A stretch of DNA of 60,000 bases from Nematostella vectensis. Lineage: Eukaryota > Cnidaria > Anthozoa > Actiniaria > Edwardsiidae. The notes under the pieces are model-generated. The model was not told the origin of the DNA. It did not search any database and saw only the letters and a program-made list of their open reading frames with translations. Shown here in pieces: positions 11,012 to 45,615 of the stretch. The stretch's first letter is position 1. Every line of letters starts with the position of its first letter. Both the position numbers and the translations under genes were made by a program. Where the stretch lies: contig NC_064048.1 of the NCBI RefSeq assembly GCF_932526225.1, forward strand, positions 4,660,437-4,720,436. The letters are read 5' to 3'.

Positions 11012-11227
11012 GTGGAGGGAAATGAATTGGCTGGAAATATTAATTCAGAAAAAGTGAAGGCACTAAATTTCTCAAAGATGCGACTAACTCCAGGTTGCAA
11101 ACAGAAGCAAAAAGGCTTTTCGATCTTCTCCTTGCAAAAAAAAGCGGAGCATAAGAAAAGAGAAAAGAAAGAGAGCGAGGAAGACAGCGAGTCAGAAATG
11201 AGCGAGGATTTTGATGACGCAGAATGA
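11012..11227 (+). other. Unrecognised Lys/Glu-rich open frame, 70 residues (unit A)
   Basis: The open frame starts MEGNELAGNINSEK and ends in an acidic run SEMSEDFDDAE. The copy in unit B (13097-13321) is frameshifted near its end by a longer A run. I recognise no family. It could be a remnant of a coding exon copied with the duplication. Confidence 0.25.
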
Positions 11228-11817
11228 GCGCTTATAGCATTAAAACGTTTTGTTTATATTTTAGATATGGAACATAAGCACTATAGTATTATAGCGGAAA
11301 CAATAAAAAGATGTATTTAGGGTATATACAGGTTTGCATTGCATAGATGATAAAATGTGGCATAATACGTATCCTGGATTGTACATACCAAATAACTGCC
11401 CCCAAACCGAGACAAGTTAGACCAAGAAGTGACACTTCGTCAAATTTTGACACTTCTTCAAATTATATAGTAGAGACAACACCCAAAGGAATCAATGACC
11501 CCCCCTCCTTTTAACCCTTTTCAGACTGGGGAAGGGGGGGGGGGCTTTTTAAGCCCCCACTATAAAATCTTGCCTATATATAAAAGCCTTTAACAGCACT
11601 TTTTTTATTATTACTGTAGGATATTATTATTCTCTATTTCTAGCTATTTCCAGGCTATAGTTTTTGTTTTGTTAAAATCCTGGCTACGCCGCTGTTTGGT
11701 GAAATCTTAGCCTGGATGTTCTTATAATTAAGGTTTTTTTTTTATAAAAAAACGGGTCTATTCTATGTTTGAAAATTTGGGGTATATGCTGGCTCCGCTA
11801 GTGCCTAAAATCTATAC

Positions 11818-11874
11818 CGGTTATGCCATGCTGTCGAGTCCTAATAAGGACGAAACAGCTGTCCATGGTTGCCG
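11818..11874 (+). ncRNA. Hammerhead ribozyme 3 (unit B counterpart of copy 1)
   Basis: Same fold as copy 1, including the A6-to-T core change and the GTC cleavage triplet. One stem I base is changed (CGGT for CGGC). Confidence 0.78.
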
Positions 11875-12175
11875 AACTGCACGGGTAATATAGACTGTGC
11901 TAGCGTCCCGTCTTGGCCCGACTGGTGCCAATGTGTGTATGCTAGTTTGCTTTTAAAGTCCACATTTATGTATACATACTCGCAAGGATAGTTTGGCTAT
12001 CCGACAGAGTTTTAGACTAGCAAAGGTCGCATGCGTGATCCGCACAATTGGCATCACGCTAGCCCGGTCGCAGCTCTAGATCCCACATGGAACTAAGCTG
12101 TGGTTTAAAGCACTTCGTTCGAGTCGAAGTCGCCCTGCAGTTTTTTTTTGCCGATGAAGTTTAACTGAGGCAAAC

Positions 12176-12230
12176 CGGCTATGACATGCTGACGAGTCCT
12201 AATAAGGACGAAACAGCTTTCCATGGTTGC
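12176..12230 (+). ncRNA. Hammerhead ribozyme 4 (unit B counterpart of copy 2)
   Basis: The core CTGACGA and GAAA are intact and the cleavage triplet is TTC. The outer half of stem I is lost by a small deletion after CCATGGTTGC, and ACATG replaces CCATG, so stem I is weakened. Confidence 0.75.
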
Positions 12231-13640
12231 ACGGGTAATAGACTGTGCTAGCGTCCCGTCTTGGCCCGACTGGTGCCAATGTGTGTATGCTAGTGTGCTT
12301 TTAAAGTCCACATTTAAAATCTATACATTACTCTTCACTTGCTAATAACTACATGTATCCCACACTATGCACCATCCCTCCCGTAATCCCGTAGGAATTT
12401 AATTAGCCAGATACTATAATGACCATAATGTTCTCTTGATAGAGGTAGTAGTTCCAAGTTCTTGTCTTACCTCAGTCTCTATTATCGTTCTCGATTGGCC
12501 CGCTCCTGATTTCGCGTGTTTCGCGACTTTCTTGTATACCGAATGTTTCATTGTTTTTTGTCCTTTGAAGGAAATATCCATGTATCCATTCACACAGTGG
12601 CTAGCTTCATGTTAGATTAAAGGCGCTTGATAGCAGCAACCCGGCGTACGAACCCTCGGCCCTCAGCCTAGTTCCAGGCTTTCTTATCGTTTTTCCTGTG
12701 GTTGGGTTTCCTGTGGTCGAGCTCGCCCCAGCCCCAGGCTACCTCACGGTTCATCTCCGAGCACAGAAAAACTGATAAGAATGCCTGGGACTAGGCTGCT
12801 CGACCATCTTATTCTCAAGACATAAGGTAGAGTTAATTTATTGTCCCGAGGGGGGGGGGGGGGGGGTGGGGGGGGCGTGAGGACTTTGATAAAAGTAGGG
12901 GATAACATTTGTTGATCCCCCCCTTCAGGAGGAACAAAATTTTCCATGCCCCCCAACCCCCCTAACGCTTCCCCCATATTTTTGGTGCCCCCCCCCCCCC
13001 TCCTGAAAGTCGAAGAAAGAAGGAGCAAAGGAAAGGAATGGCAATGACAATGTCAAAGAAAAACAATCAAGAGATTAGCTGCAAGCTGGACAGAAAGTGG
13101 AGGGAAATGAATTGGCTGGAAATATTAATTCAGAAAAAGTGAAGGCACTAAATTTCTCAAAGATGCGACTAACTCCAGGTTGCAAACAGAAGCAAAAAGG
13201 CTTTTCGATCTTCTCCTTGCAAAAAAAAAAAAAAGCGGAGCATAAGAAAAGAGAAAAGAAAGAGAGCGAGGAAGACAGCGAATCAGCGAGGATTTTGATG
13301 ACGGAGAATGAGCCCTTATAGCATTAAAACGTTTTGTTTATATTTTAGATATGGAACATAAGCACTATAGTATTTTAGCGGAAACAATAAAAGATTTATT
13401 TAGGGTATATACAGGTTTGCATTGCATAGATAAAATGTGGCATAATACGTACCTGGATTGTACATACCAAATAACTGCCCCCAAACCGAGCCAAGTTAGA
13501 CCAAGAAGTGACACTTCGTCAAATTTTGACAAATTTTTCAAATTATATAGTAGAGACAACACCCAAAGGAATCAATGACCCCCCTCCTTTTAACCCTTTT
13601 CAGACTGGGGAAGAAGGGGGGGGGGTTTTTAAGCCCCCAC

Positions 13641-14516
13641 TCCGGGAAAATTGCAGTAACTTCTGAACCATAGAAGCTAAGAGGCTAAAACTTGGTGACT
13701 TTTCCTAAAATCTATTTGCGGACGTTTTGATGCCATTGATATGTCGAGGAGACGCTCCATGTTAGAGTGTTTGCGCTGACGTTTCGAGCGTTAGCCCTTC
13801 GTCGTTTCGAGCGTTAGCCCTTCGTCTTTTGATTCGACGAATGGCTAACGCTCGAACGTCAGCGCAACTACTCTGTTTTTTTCTGCTAAAAACGTCCACG
13901 CATGACGTCACAAGGAGTTGCTTGCTTGACTTTGGGAGTCTGGTACCCAGTTGTGTATTGGTATAGTGTTTCTAAAGCGAAACCTCTGATTTCTTCTTGA
14001 ACCCTGCATCAACTGTCAAAGAAACTGTTCTAAAATATTATCTACAACAACTCTCAAGAATCAAGATACTCCAATTGTGGATTATTCGTGAATATCGTCG
14101 CTAGAGTACTTTGGTTTCGTTGCTATGCCGAACATAACGTCTACTTGTCGGCGGGTAAATTGGAAATTTCGCGAGTGAAACCGTTAAATTGTACTTAAAT
14201 CTTTGCTGGAAAGTCTTTATTTGTCTTGTTGTGATTTAACAAATTACATCGAAGTGATCCATAATTCGAATATGGAGAAAGTGCGAGGCGTCGAAAGAGA
14301 CCATAAATAGAAATCAAGAGCCGAAAATGATATTTTGATCACTTCTGAAGACAAAGTTTAACAGTGCAACCTTAACTGCGAGATACTAGTGAATCAACGA
14401 GAATTCCACTAACTTTAGAAACAATATACTACTGAGAATTCATTAGTACACAAAGTTAGTATACCACCACCACATCTTTGTTTAATCAGTAAGCCTTCTA
14501 CCATTTGGACTTTGGC
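13641..14516. other. Upstream region of the calcyphosin-2-like gene
   Basis: Apart from the hairpin, no coding sequence is seen. An in-frame TAA at 14490-14492 lies just before the start codon. The promoter and 5' leader must lie here, but no TATA box or other element could be fixed. Confidence 0.45.
13785..13866. mobile_element. Hairpin repeat, MITE-like
   Basis: GCGCTGACGTTTCGAGCGTT with AGCCCTTCGTC is followed, after a partial second copy, by its reverse complement ending at about 13864. This palindromic sequence looks like a dispersed element found in other marine invertebrate genomes; that comparison is from memory and untested here. Confidence 0.6.
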
Positions 14517-38783
<24,267 letters not shown>

Positions 38784-38872
38784 AATGAAGGGCTTTACCA
38801 CAAAAAGACAGCTCTTTGGAGTTGCTGAAGTTAGCTTTTCTACCACGAAATTATGATATTTTAAGCTGCTAC

Positions 38873-39103
38873 ATGAATTTCCCGTGGGCCACCGTTTACT
38901 CAGCAACCCGCTATTAGCAGAGGAGAGACGGAAGCTATCAGTTAAAGGGGTGGTGCCATGAATTTTCCGTGGGCCACGGTTTACTCAGCAACCCGCTGTT
39001 AGTGGAGGAGAGACAAAAGCTATCAGTTAAAGGGGTGGTGCCATGAATTTTCCGTGGGCCACGGTTTACTCAGAAACCCGCTATTAGCAGAGGAGAGACG
39101 GTA
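38873..39103. repeat. Tandem repeat, three units of about 84 bases, in the 3' UTR
   Basis: ATGAATTTTCCGTGGGCCAC and TTTACTCAGCAACCCGCT recur three times downstream of the CAPS2-like stop codon. Confidence 0.85.
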
Positions 39104-39192
39104 GCAGGCCTGGATACCCCACGTGGCATGTTGGCATAGTCCCTGGACATACCCTTTTGTCATCATAGCAAAATATCAAACTCCCACGAAAA

Positions 39193-39198
39193 AATAAA
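39193..39198 (+). terminator. Likely poly(A) signal of the CAPS2-like gene
   Basis: AATAAA about 410 bases after the stop codon, after the 84-base repeats. It was chosen as the first canonical hexamer. Confidence 0.5.
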
Positions 39199-39199
39199 A

Positions 39200-39970
39200 C
39201 GGTATTAAGATTTCATGGCTCTTATTAGAATTTTTATTTCCTTTTCTTTCCCTAGATTCGTGCATTTTCCAGAAAAAGTGAAAGGTCCAACCTCTGTCTG
39301 ACACATCATGCGCTCTGGCTACCACGGACACTATATGATATCGAAGGGGTCCTGTTTTAAAAGAGTTGCACTAAAGGAAATTAGGAAATCTAAGCCTTAA
39401 CAATACTTTGCCAATGTAACCACTCAAAATGGGCAATCGGGAAAACGAGTTTTTTAAACGTTATATCCATCGTATTTAATTGTTTATTGACACTGCCCTG
39501 TTACGTTTTAAGGCAACGTTTCAAACGTTATATCAATCATGTTTAATTGTGTATTTACACTACCCTGTTACACCCTAAGGCAAATTTTCTGAAACCTGGA
39601 ATGCAACAATACGAAGAAAAAAAATGGAGGTTGCAGAAACATGATAAAGCACAGGGCAATTACAAAAGATTGAAAGTCACACACGTAATTTTCTTGCACT
39701 GGCAACGCAACACAAATTGCGTTACAAGTTGCCGGAAAAATGCCTCGTGTAACAGCCTTTGTATTGGGATGTTAGTGTTTGGTCAATGTGTTAAAAAGGC
39801 GAATTTTCTTTTAAACAACTTTATTTAATGTTTTATGGTGTCCCATTCTCTTGTCATTGAGTGGCAACTGGAGGACAACAGTTATCTTCTGTCGTGGATC
39901 GTGAAGGCATTTTTTCCTGCAACTTGCAAAAATGACGAAAAATGCCATTCAAAGCACAGGTAGCCCAAGC
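39200..39970. other. Intergenic sequence between convergent genes
   Basis: AT-rich, with a doubled CGTTATATCNATC block (39455-39545). The 93-codon frame at 39547-39828 has no recognisable domain and was not called. Confidence 0.5.
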
Positions 39971-39972
39971 TC

Positions 39973-39978
39973 TTTATT
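39973..39978 (-). terminator. Possible poly(A) signal of the RING-UBL-TerD gene
   Basis: AATAAA on the minus strand, about 180 bases after the stop codon of the TerD exon. Confidence 0.4.
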
Positions 39979-40156
39979 TGTTCCTAATAATATTCACGAG
40001 TAAAAAAAAACTAGCTGTGGTAGTTGTGGCTAATATGTGCAGCTAGGCGCTTCAGTGGTTTTTACGCATGCTTTCATGCGGGCTTGTCGCGTAGTCGCGA
40101 AGCCGGTTGACGAGAACCTTTTGTCAATCGACTGTATGTCTTCTGTCTGTCTGAAT

Positions 40157-40768
40157 TTAGCACAAGCCACTGCTGATAATGTTACCAATCGTGGTTTGGA
40201 TTGGCCCGTAATTCTTTGCATTACCCTGTGAGATCTTCCTCAAGCTGAACACCTTCCATACCTCATCTATCTTGCAAAGACTGCACATGATGATCGCCTG
40301 CGAATATGCAGCGTGCTCCATAGAATCGCTGCACAGTTGCTTATCAGGATAGCTCGCGTCGTAGAATTTTAGGCTTGGGTTCTTGTATTTGGAAATGTTT
40401 GGGGAATTCCATGCACTTAAAGTGAAAAATAATTTGTTGATGTGAGGGGGGATACTTTTGAGCGTTACGTTGATCGTGTGATGACCAAGACGATTGTTAT
40501 CATCCATGACGTCCCCCGAGTGTCTAATAGCCCCTGGCGAGACATTGCACTTTTGATGTCTAAAATCCAACACCTCCAAGAAACAATTTCCACTGTATAG
40601 TAGAACTGAAGCATCGAGATAATCTTGTCCATGAGAAGGGTACCCCCAGTACAAGTCGAAGATCACTTGATCAAAACTCTCGGGAATTTCATACAGCACA
40701 ACAATAAGGCTGATGGTGGCATACGGGGGGACACCAAATTCACTCAGCTTGCCAGATCCCTTGTTCTC
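40157..40768 (-). CDS. Third exon of the RING-UBL-TerD gene
   Basis: The acceptor ACAAACACAG precedes 40768. The exon completes the ubiquitin-like fold (ATISLIVVLYEIPE) and holds the whole TerD domain, with the stop at 40157-40159. Confidence 0.82.
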   Translation of the reverse strand, partial: ENKGSGKLSEFGVPPYATISLIVVLYEIPESFDQVIFDLYWGYPSHGQDYLDASVLLYSGNCFLEVLDFRHQKCNVSPGAIRHSGDVMDDNNRLGHHTINVTLKSIPPHINKLFFTLSAWNSPNISKYKNPSLKFYDASYPDKQLCSDSMEHAAYSQAIIMCSLCKIDEVWKVFSLRKISQGNAKNYGPIQTTIGNIISSGLC

Positions 40769-42391
40769 CTGTGTTTGTATTAACAAATACATACATAAAT
40801 CGAAAGGAGAGAAAAGAGGCTGTTACTGGGTGATGATATGTGTTTATATCAACACACACATGAAAAAAAATCAAGAGAGTTAAAATGCTGATACGTGGTG
40901 ATCTATATCACCACACACATAACTTAAATCAAGTAGGGATGGGCTGCTACTATGTGATCTTCTGTGTTTTGTTTGTCTGTTTTTTTTTATGTTTCAATAC
41001 AGAAACATTAGGACAATATTTAGGGGGGCACAGCCACGCCGCTACTTTTTATTTCCTTATAATTTTATAAGAATATTTGGGGGATGCTCCCTAAGTACCC
41101 AATCCTCTTCTACGGCCCTACATAAATCAATAGGGGAAGGAAGTGCTACTCATGTCCTGCGTTCAAATCAAGTACATAAATTACAATGACATGGAAGACT
41201 GCTATTAAGTGTACTCATTTGTTTGTATCAACAAATACATACATGCTGGAGCAAATACTTCACTCCAACTGTCCTATCCTTACAAAGAAAAACATCCCCA
41301 CACTGTTAAACTACAGGACATTCCTCCCAAATCGATTTGAAAGTGATATTGAAATGACTTAAAATAAACACTTTAATTTTATGCTATTCTCATCCTGTGG
41401 AAACATTTTCAGTCATTTTAAGCCCATGATAGATAGTACTGTAAAATAACTCTTCCAAGGGATAAGAGTCAACGGATACTGTGAGTTTTAAAAATTCTTC
41501 ACTTTCTCACCTTTAGCTCTGTGTCATTATACATTAGCCTCTGCTTCAAGCGATCCACCCTGATGTTTTGAGATATCTTGAGTTTCAGCTCAGCTATAGA
41601 CATCACTGGGTTATAAGGTATCACTGTAGTCTCCCCTCCCATCATGGCAACAGTTAGTGTGGGCTGCTCCCCCGAAGGCACAGGAATGTTGATGAATTCA
41701 CCCGGTCCTACTTCTGGGAAAAGCCGTCCGAGAGTAGATAAGCACTCGAGATAGACTGGGTTGTCCAGTGTTATCTTTGCCTCACATTGCGAGCAGGCCT
41801 TGTTTGCTTTTACATGCTCGGTTACACACTGGAATAAGGATTCATCAAATGATGTTAAAAGAGGAGGATAGGTTGGTGATGAATATCAGGAAATAGGGAG
41901 TGTTTATGGGGAGTGGGGGTAGGGATTTTAAAAAGTGTGTAGAAGGGGGGGAGGGTTAGGGACTTTAACTGAGTTTTTCTGTGGGAGGAATGAGGACTTT
42001 AATAAGGCTGTGTGTAGGAGGGGGGGAGTAGGGAATACTAAGGCTGTGTGTCTTTAAAAGATAGGGACTTCACTAAGGTTGAATCTTTGGGTAGGGGGTA
42101 GGGACTTTACTAAGGTTGAATCTTTGGGTAGGGGGTAGGGACTTTACTGAGACTTTGTGTGAGGTACGTCTACAAAGGTGTGTGGAGGGGGGATCTGACT
42201 TTACAAAGGCTGGTGTGGACTAGCAAAGGCTTATGTGTATCTAAGGAAAGTATGGAATTTCAGGTGTGTGTGTTTCCTTAGGAGGTACTTACCCTTAGAC
42301 AGTGTAGCGGTGCATGATCGCACTCCTCCGTCATGTTGTCTGGAGGGAATTCCCGGTGAAGTTTGCTAAGCTGGCATTTTTCACACTTCAT
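40157..42391 (-). CDS. RING finger, ubiquitin-like and TerD domain protein (3 exons)
   Basis: Exons on the minus strand: 42293-42391, 41511-41828 and 40157-40768, all joined in phase 0, giving 342 residues. Residues 1-50 form a C3HC4 RING-type finger (C3, C6, C24, H26, C31, C34, C45, C48). Residues about 90-167 are a ubiquitin-like fold: the exon junction falls in the middle of it, at LMYNDTELK / ENKGSGKLSEFGV, which strongly supports the join. Residues about 170-330 match the TerD family of tellurite-resistance and stress proteins (DYLDASVLLYSG, GAIRHSGDVMDD, HTINVTLKSIPPHI). The acidic calcium-binding stretch after GDN in bacterial TerD is only partly kept. A role in ubiquitin transfer is inferred from the RING; the actual substrate is unknown. 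Confidence 0.8.
41016..41121. mobile_element. MITE fragment in the TerD gene intron
   Basis: GGGGGGCACAGCCACGCCGC and the end TTCTACGGCCCTA match the MITE family at 7295. The left end is missing. Confidence 0.5.
41511..41828 (-). CDS. Second exon of the RING-UBL-TerD gene
   Basis: The acceptor is TTATTCCAG just before 41828. The exon begins with the cysteine of CVTEHVKANKACSQC, completing the RING. It then encodes a linker (LFPEVGPGEFINIPV) and the first half of the ubiquitin-like domain (LTVAMMGGETTVIPYN). The donor is AAG / GTGAGA. Confidence 0.8.
41880..42240. repeat. Degenerate tandem repeat, GGGTAGGGACTTTACTAAGG units
   Basis: Several imperfect units of about 45 bases in the intron between exons 1 and 2 of the TerD gene. 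Confidence 0.7.
42293..42391 (-). CDS. First exon of the RING-UBL-TerD gene (proximal copy)
   Basis: The ATG at 42391 begins MKCEKCQLSKLHREF; the exon ends with HCLR and a GTAAGT donor. An identical copy lies at 45653-45751. Confidence 0.75.
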
Positions 42392-43460
42392 TTTACCAAG
42401 CGCCTACGATAGCAAATGGTAAGGCTGAAAAAATATAATATATAAGCAAAAATTTAGATTTAAATCCGCACTATTGTAATTTTACTTCTAAGGGAGTGTT
42501 CATTAAAGACACTGAGGGGGGGGGGGGGGGGGGGAGGGAGGGAAGATATTGAGGAGGGGGGGGCTCCGAAAATTTTTAACCACCAAAAGAGGGGGCTCTG
42601 ATAAAAAATGTCCTCTAAGGGAAAGAGAAATAAAATTTTGGGGTTCTATAAGGGGGGGGGGGGGGGGGGGGGGCACCGAAATAAATGTTTACAATGAAAG
42701 GGGGGCTTTGTTATTTTAAGGTGTCTTGAGTAAAAACCTTCCCTTCCCCCCCTCGGTGTAATTAATGAACACTCCCTAACTCTGACATAGCAGAAGTCAG
42801 TTTTGCTGGTCTTCTATAACCCCCCTTCGATTATTCAATTCGTATACGAAGTCTCAGGTGACGTACTTGAGTATTACAAAAATAATTCGTGATAGAGAAT
42901 CCAAAACACAGTATTAACTAAATTAGTTCCCTATACATAAGCTAAGATCTATGATTTTTTATACGATGTCACATGCTCAAGAATCAGCGTTCGTTGTTTT
43001 CTCGTTGCAACCAAACATGAAAAGTCACAGTTCTGTGTTAATGTGTTTACCTGCTAATAAAGAAGCGACAACGGTGATTCCAGGGAGCGACTAAGCGAAG
43101 CAAGAGCATGCAGATGAAAGCATTTGCAAACATTCAATTCTCAGTAAAAGTTTACGCGGAAATGCACTTTATGTGATGATAAGCATTTCCATATATGGAG
43201 TTGTTTGTAGATCTTATCAAATTCGGGGAAATGTTATTCTCGCAGAGTTATTTCGCCCGTGGCTAGAGAACAATGAAGACTGCAAAAGTTTCGGTAAGTT
43301 TTTCAAGATTTACGGAAAGCTAAATACTTTACTTTGGTCTACTAGTATCTGTCAATAGAAGGGGTGTAAACCTTGATTTATATTTATAAATCTTACGTGT
43401 AGCGAAATGATTGTTCACCCTTGACCATTTATTCGTTTGGAAATCGTTTTTAACTTCAGC

Positions 43461-43552
43461 ATGAATCAGGGCTTGCTCAAGCCTCGATCAATCAAACGGT
43501 TATGTGAGCTGATGAGAGTCGATGGGAGTTCAGCTCTTTCTAGCTCTTCTTT
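43461..43552 (+). other. Exon-like open frame of unknown identity inside the duplication
   Basis: Encodes MNQGLLKPRSIKRLCELM onward and meets a possible donor AAG / GTTGGT. The copy at 46697 differs there. No family was recognised and no partner exon was found. Confidence 0.2.
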
Positions 43553-44548
43553 GAAGGTTGGTGAGAGTGGTCAAACAACCAGCCCATCTTGGTCTCATGT
43601 AGACAAGCGCGCGCTGCTCGCATGTCCTTTCAAAGGAAAAACGAGTAGGGAAATGATTTAATTTGACTTCAGGGTTAAAAACTAAATCGGGAATTATACG
43701 TTAAATTCCACTTTTTATGAAAACTGCTGACCGAAATATTATTATCATCTCCTATCATTCGCGCGATCAAACGGCGCCAGCTCTCATTAAATCTCATGTC
43801 CAATTTGAACACCTTTCCTTTCTACGCCTAAAATACAAGGTAAATACGAGTAAAAATGCTTGTTCAGAGCACTGAATGTACTGGTTAAATTTCTTCTTAA
43901 TTTTTTAAGAGTATAAGGGGTTCAATATTGAATAAATAAGCAGGGAAATTTCCCGTCCTCTGTTTATAGCCCCCGGCGGACAGAGAACAGAGGGGAACAG
44001 AGCATTTGACCTTTTGAGCACATGCTACGGGGCGCAGTCTGCTTAGCAGCCGCTCTTAGTGTCACGCAACGCCTCATCCACTGCTTCCTTCGTCAAATCA
44101 GTGTACCCAGGGGTGGATCGAGGTTTTTGAGTGAGTAGTTTCCACCGAAACACCAACAATACGGGTGTTTGGGGGCATGCTCCCCCAAGAAAATTTGAAA
44201 TTTCAAGCTCTATAAATGCCATTTTCTGCATTTTCAGAAAAGTTAATTACCCCAAAAAGAACAAAAAAACATGCTATCATAAAGGCAAAAAAAGTTTTAT
44301 TTTGTTGAAGGTGGTACATGGAACACCTTGCTCTACAAAAAAATATCTGGTATCCAAACCGGTGCCACTGGTCTATGTCCAATATAGTTGCCTACTAACT
44401 GTCTTTGAGCAGGAGAAGGAAAAATGGTACTTATAGATGGCAAGCCTGTGGTTGGTCCTTGGTCCAGGAGTTTTCAAGATAATAATAAAAAAAATTCAAT
44501 ATTAATATCATATGTCATATACAAAAGATATGTACAAATTATAGACAA

Positions 44549-44860
44549 TATAATTTGAATAAAAACTCCCCTTTTTCATCCTTGGGGACTGCAGTAACTG
44601 GAGCTCTGGAGAAAAATGCAACATTGTTATCATAGTTTAAAAAAAAGAAGTACTGAATGATTATAAAAAGAATATAATTTGAAAAAAAACTCCCCTTTTT
44701 CATCCTTGGGAACTGCAGCCACTGGAGCTCTGGAGAAAAATACAACATTAATATCCAGTTATAAAAATGAGAAGTACTAAATGATTATAAAATATATATA
44801 TAATTTGAAAAATACTCCCCTTTTTTATCCTTTGAAACTGCAGCTTCTGGAGCCCAGGGA
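44549..44860. repeat. Three tandem units of about 120 bases inside the hAT remnant
   Basis: AACTCCCCTTTTTCATCCTT and GGAGCTCTGGAGAAAAATRC recur three times. Confidence 0.8.
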
Positions 44861-45060
44861 AATGTTTGTAAACCATTTGAGCTTAACATGAAATCCCAGT
44901 GTTAATGGAAAAATTTAAATCATCACTAAATAAAAAAAAAACATCTAGAAATGACTTTTTAAGAAAGTTTGAGTTTCTGTAGCTGTTCTCCATCAGTTTA
45001 AGGGTAAGACCCAGATTGAACATAACTCACAAGCCCTCTAGAAACAGATGGTGCAAAAAT

Positions 45061-45438
45061 TTAAGTTAATATGTTTGCCATTCTCATTCTCCTAGGGTGC
45101 AATTGAGCAAATAAATCTATTATTCTGTCCAGGTCTAAATCCATGTCTTTGTGGGTATACATTAGTGCCAGCCCATTCAATCTGTCCTCAATCATTGTGC
45201 TTCTCAAATAGGTTTTAAGATTTCGAAGGGATGAAATGGATCTCTCACAAGAAGCAGATGAAATTGGAAGTGTGATCAGGATCTTTAACATGAAATAAAT
45301 ATTGACATATGCATCTTTGTCAATATCCTCCAGTGTAGCCTTAAGAGTGTCTGGAATCACTTCTCCTCTGTTATCCCTCCCCTTCCATAATCTCTCCCAT
45401 AATAAAAGCTCTGCCTGTAAACCTATATAATTTGGCAT
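45061..45438 (-). pseudogene. hAT transposase C-terminal fragment
   Basis: About 125 codons. The stretch ILITLPISSASCERSISSL followed by LKTYLRSTMIEDRLNGLALM is the hAT dimerisation domain as in ZMYM1/ZBED-like transposases. The N-terminal catalytic part is absent, so it is a relic. Confidence 0.82.
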
Positions 45439-45615
45439 GTCCTGTCTGTAATAGTTACAAAATTCTAATTAAAAAGGATCTCACGGTTTCTAGCAATTTG
45501 CTGTTGAACGATGTTATTTAACTGCAGATTTATCGGGACAGCGTCTGTTCACATCATTTTCTTAAATTCTTCTATAGCAATCATAGAAAATTTGTGAATT
45601 TCACAATTTCCTTGC

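Larger units (their letters stand above)
9446..11560. repeat. Unit A of a 2.1 kb tandem duplication
   Basis: The segment from TATAAAATCTTGCC to AAGCCCCCAC is repeated head to tail at 11561-13640 with high identity and small indels, mostly in homopolymers. Each unit holds a ribozyme pair, a foldback around 10561-10695, a long poly-G tract and a Lys/Glu-rich open frame. No terminal inverted repeats or target duplications were seen, so this is a segmental duplication rather than one transposon. Confidence 0.88.
11816..12316 (+). mobile_element. Retrozyme-like element (copy B)
   Basis: Duplicate of the copy at 9705-10214 with the same two-ribozyme layout (direct repeats at about 11816-11968 and 12174-12316). 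Confidence 0.7.
11561..13640. repeat. Unit B of the 2.1 kb tandem duplication
   Basis: Directly adjoins unit A. Differences include a shorter poly-G tract at 12851-12875, a nine-base loss after the fourth ribozyme, and an A-run change in the Lys-rich open frame. Confidence 0.88.
42256..44107. repeat. Segmental duplication, proximal copy (1.85 kb)
   Basis: From AATTTCAGGTGTGTG to CAAATCAGTGTACC this segment matches 45616-47341 nearly base for base. It carries the first exon of the TerD gene, poly-G tracts and about 1.5 kb upstream. The distal copy lacks about 120 bases corresponding to 42945-43068. Confidence 0.9.
44108..45615 (-). mobile_element. Truncated hAT transposon
   Basis: It begins with the hAT-like end CAGGGGTGGATCGAGG at 44108 and contains a transposase C-terminus on the minus strand. 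The opposite end is missing because the distal copy of the duplication adjoins it. Confidence 0.7.

Noticed and set aside
39547-39828. 93-codon plus-strand frame in the intergenic region
   Set aside because: No recognisable domain, no splice or promoter context, and low-complexity Lys-rich start.
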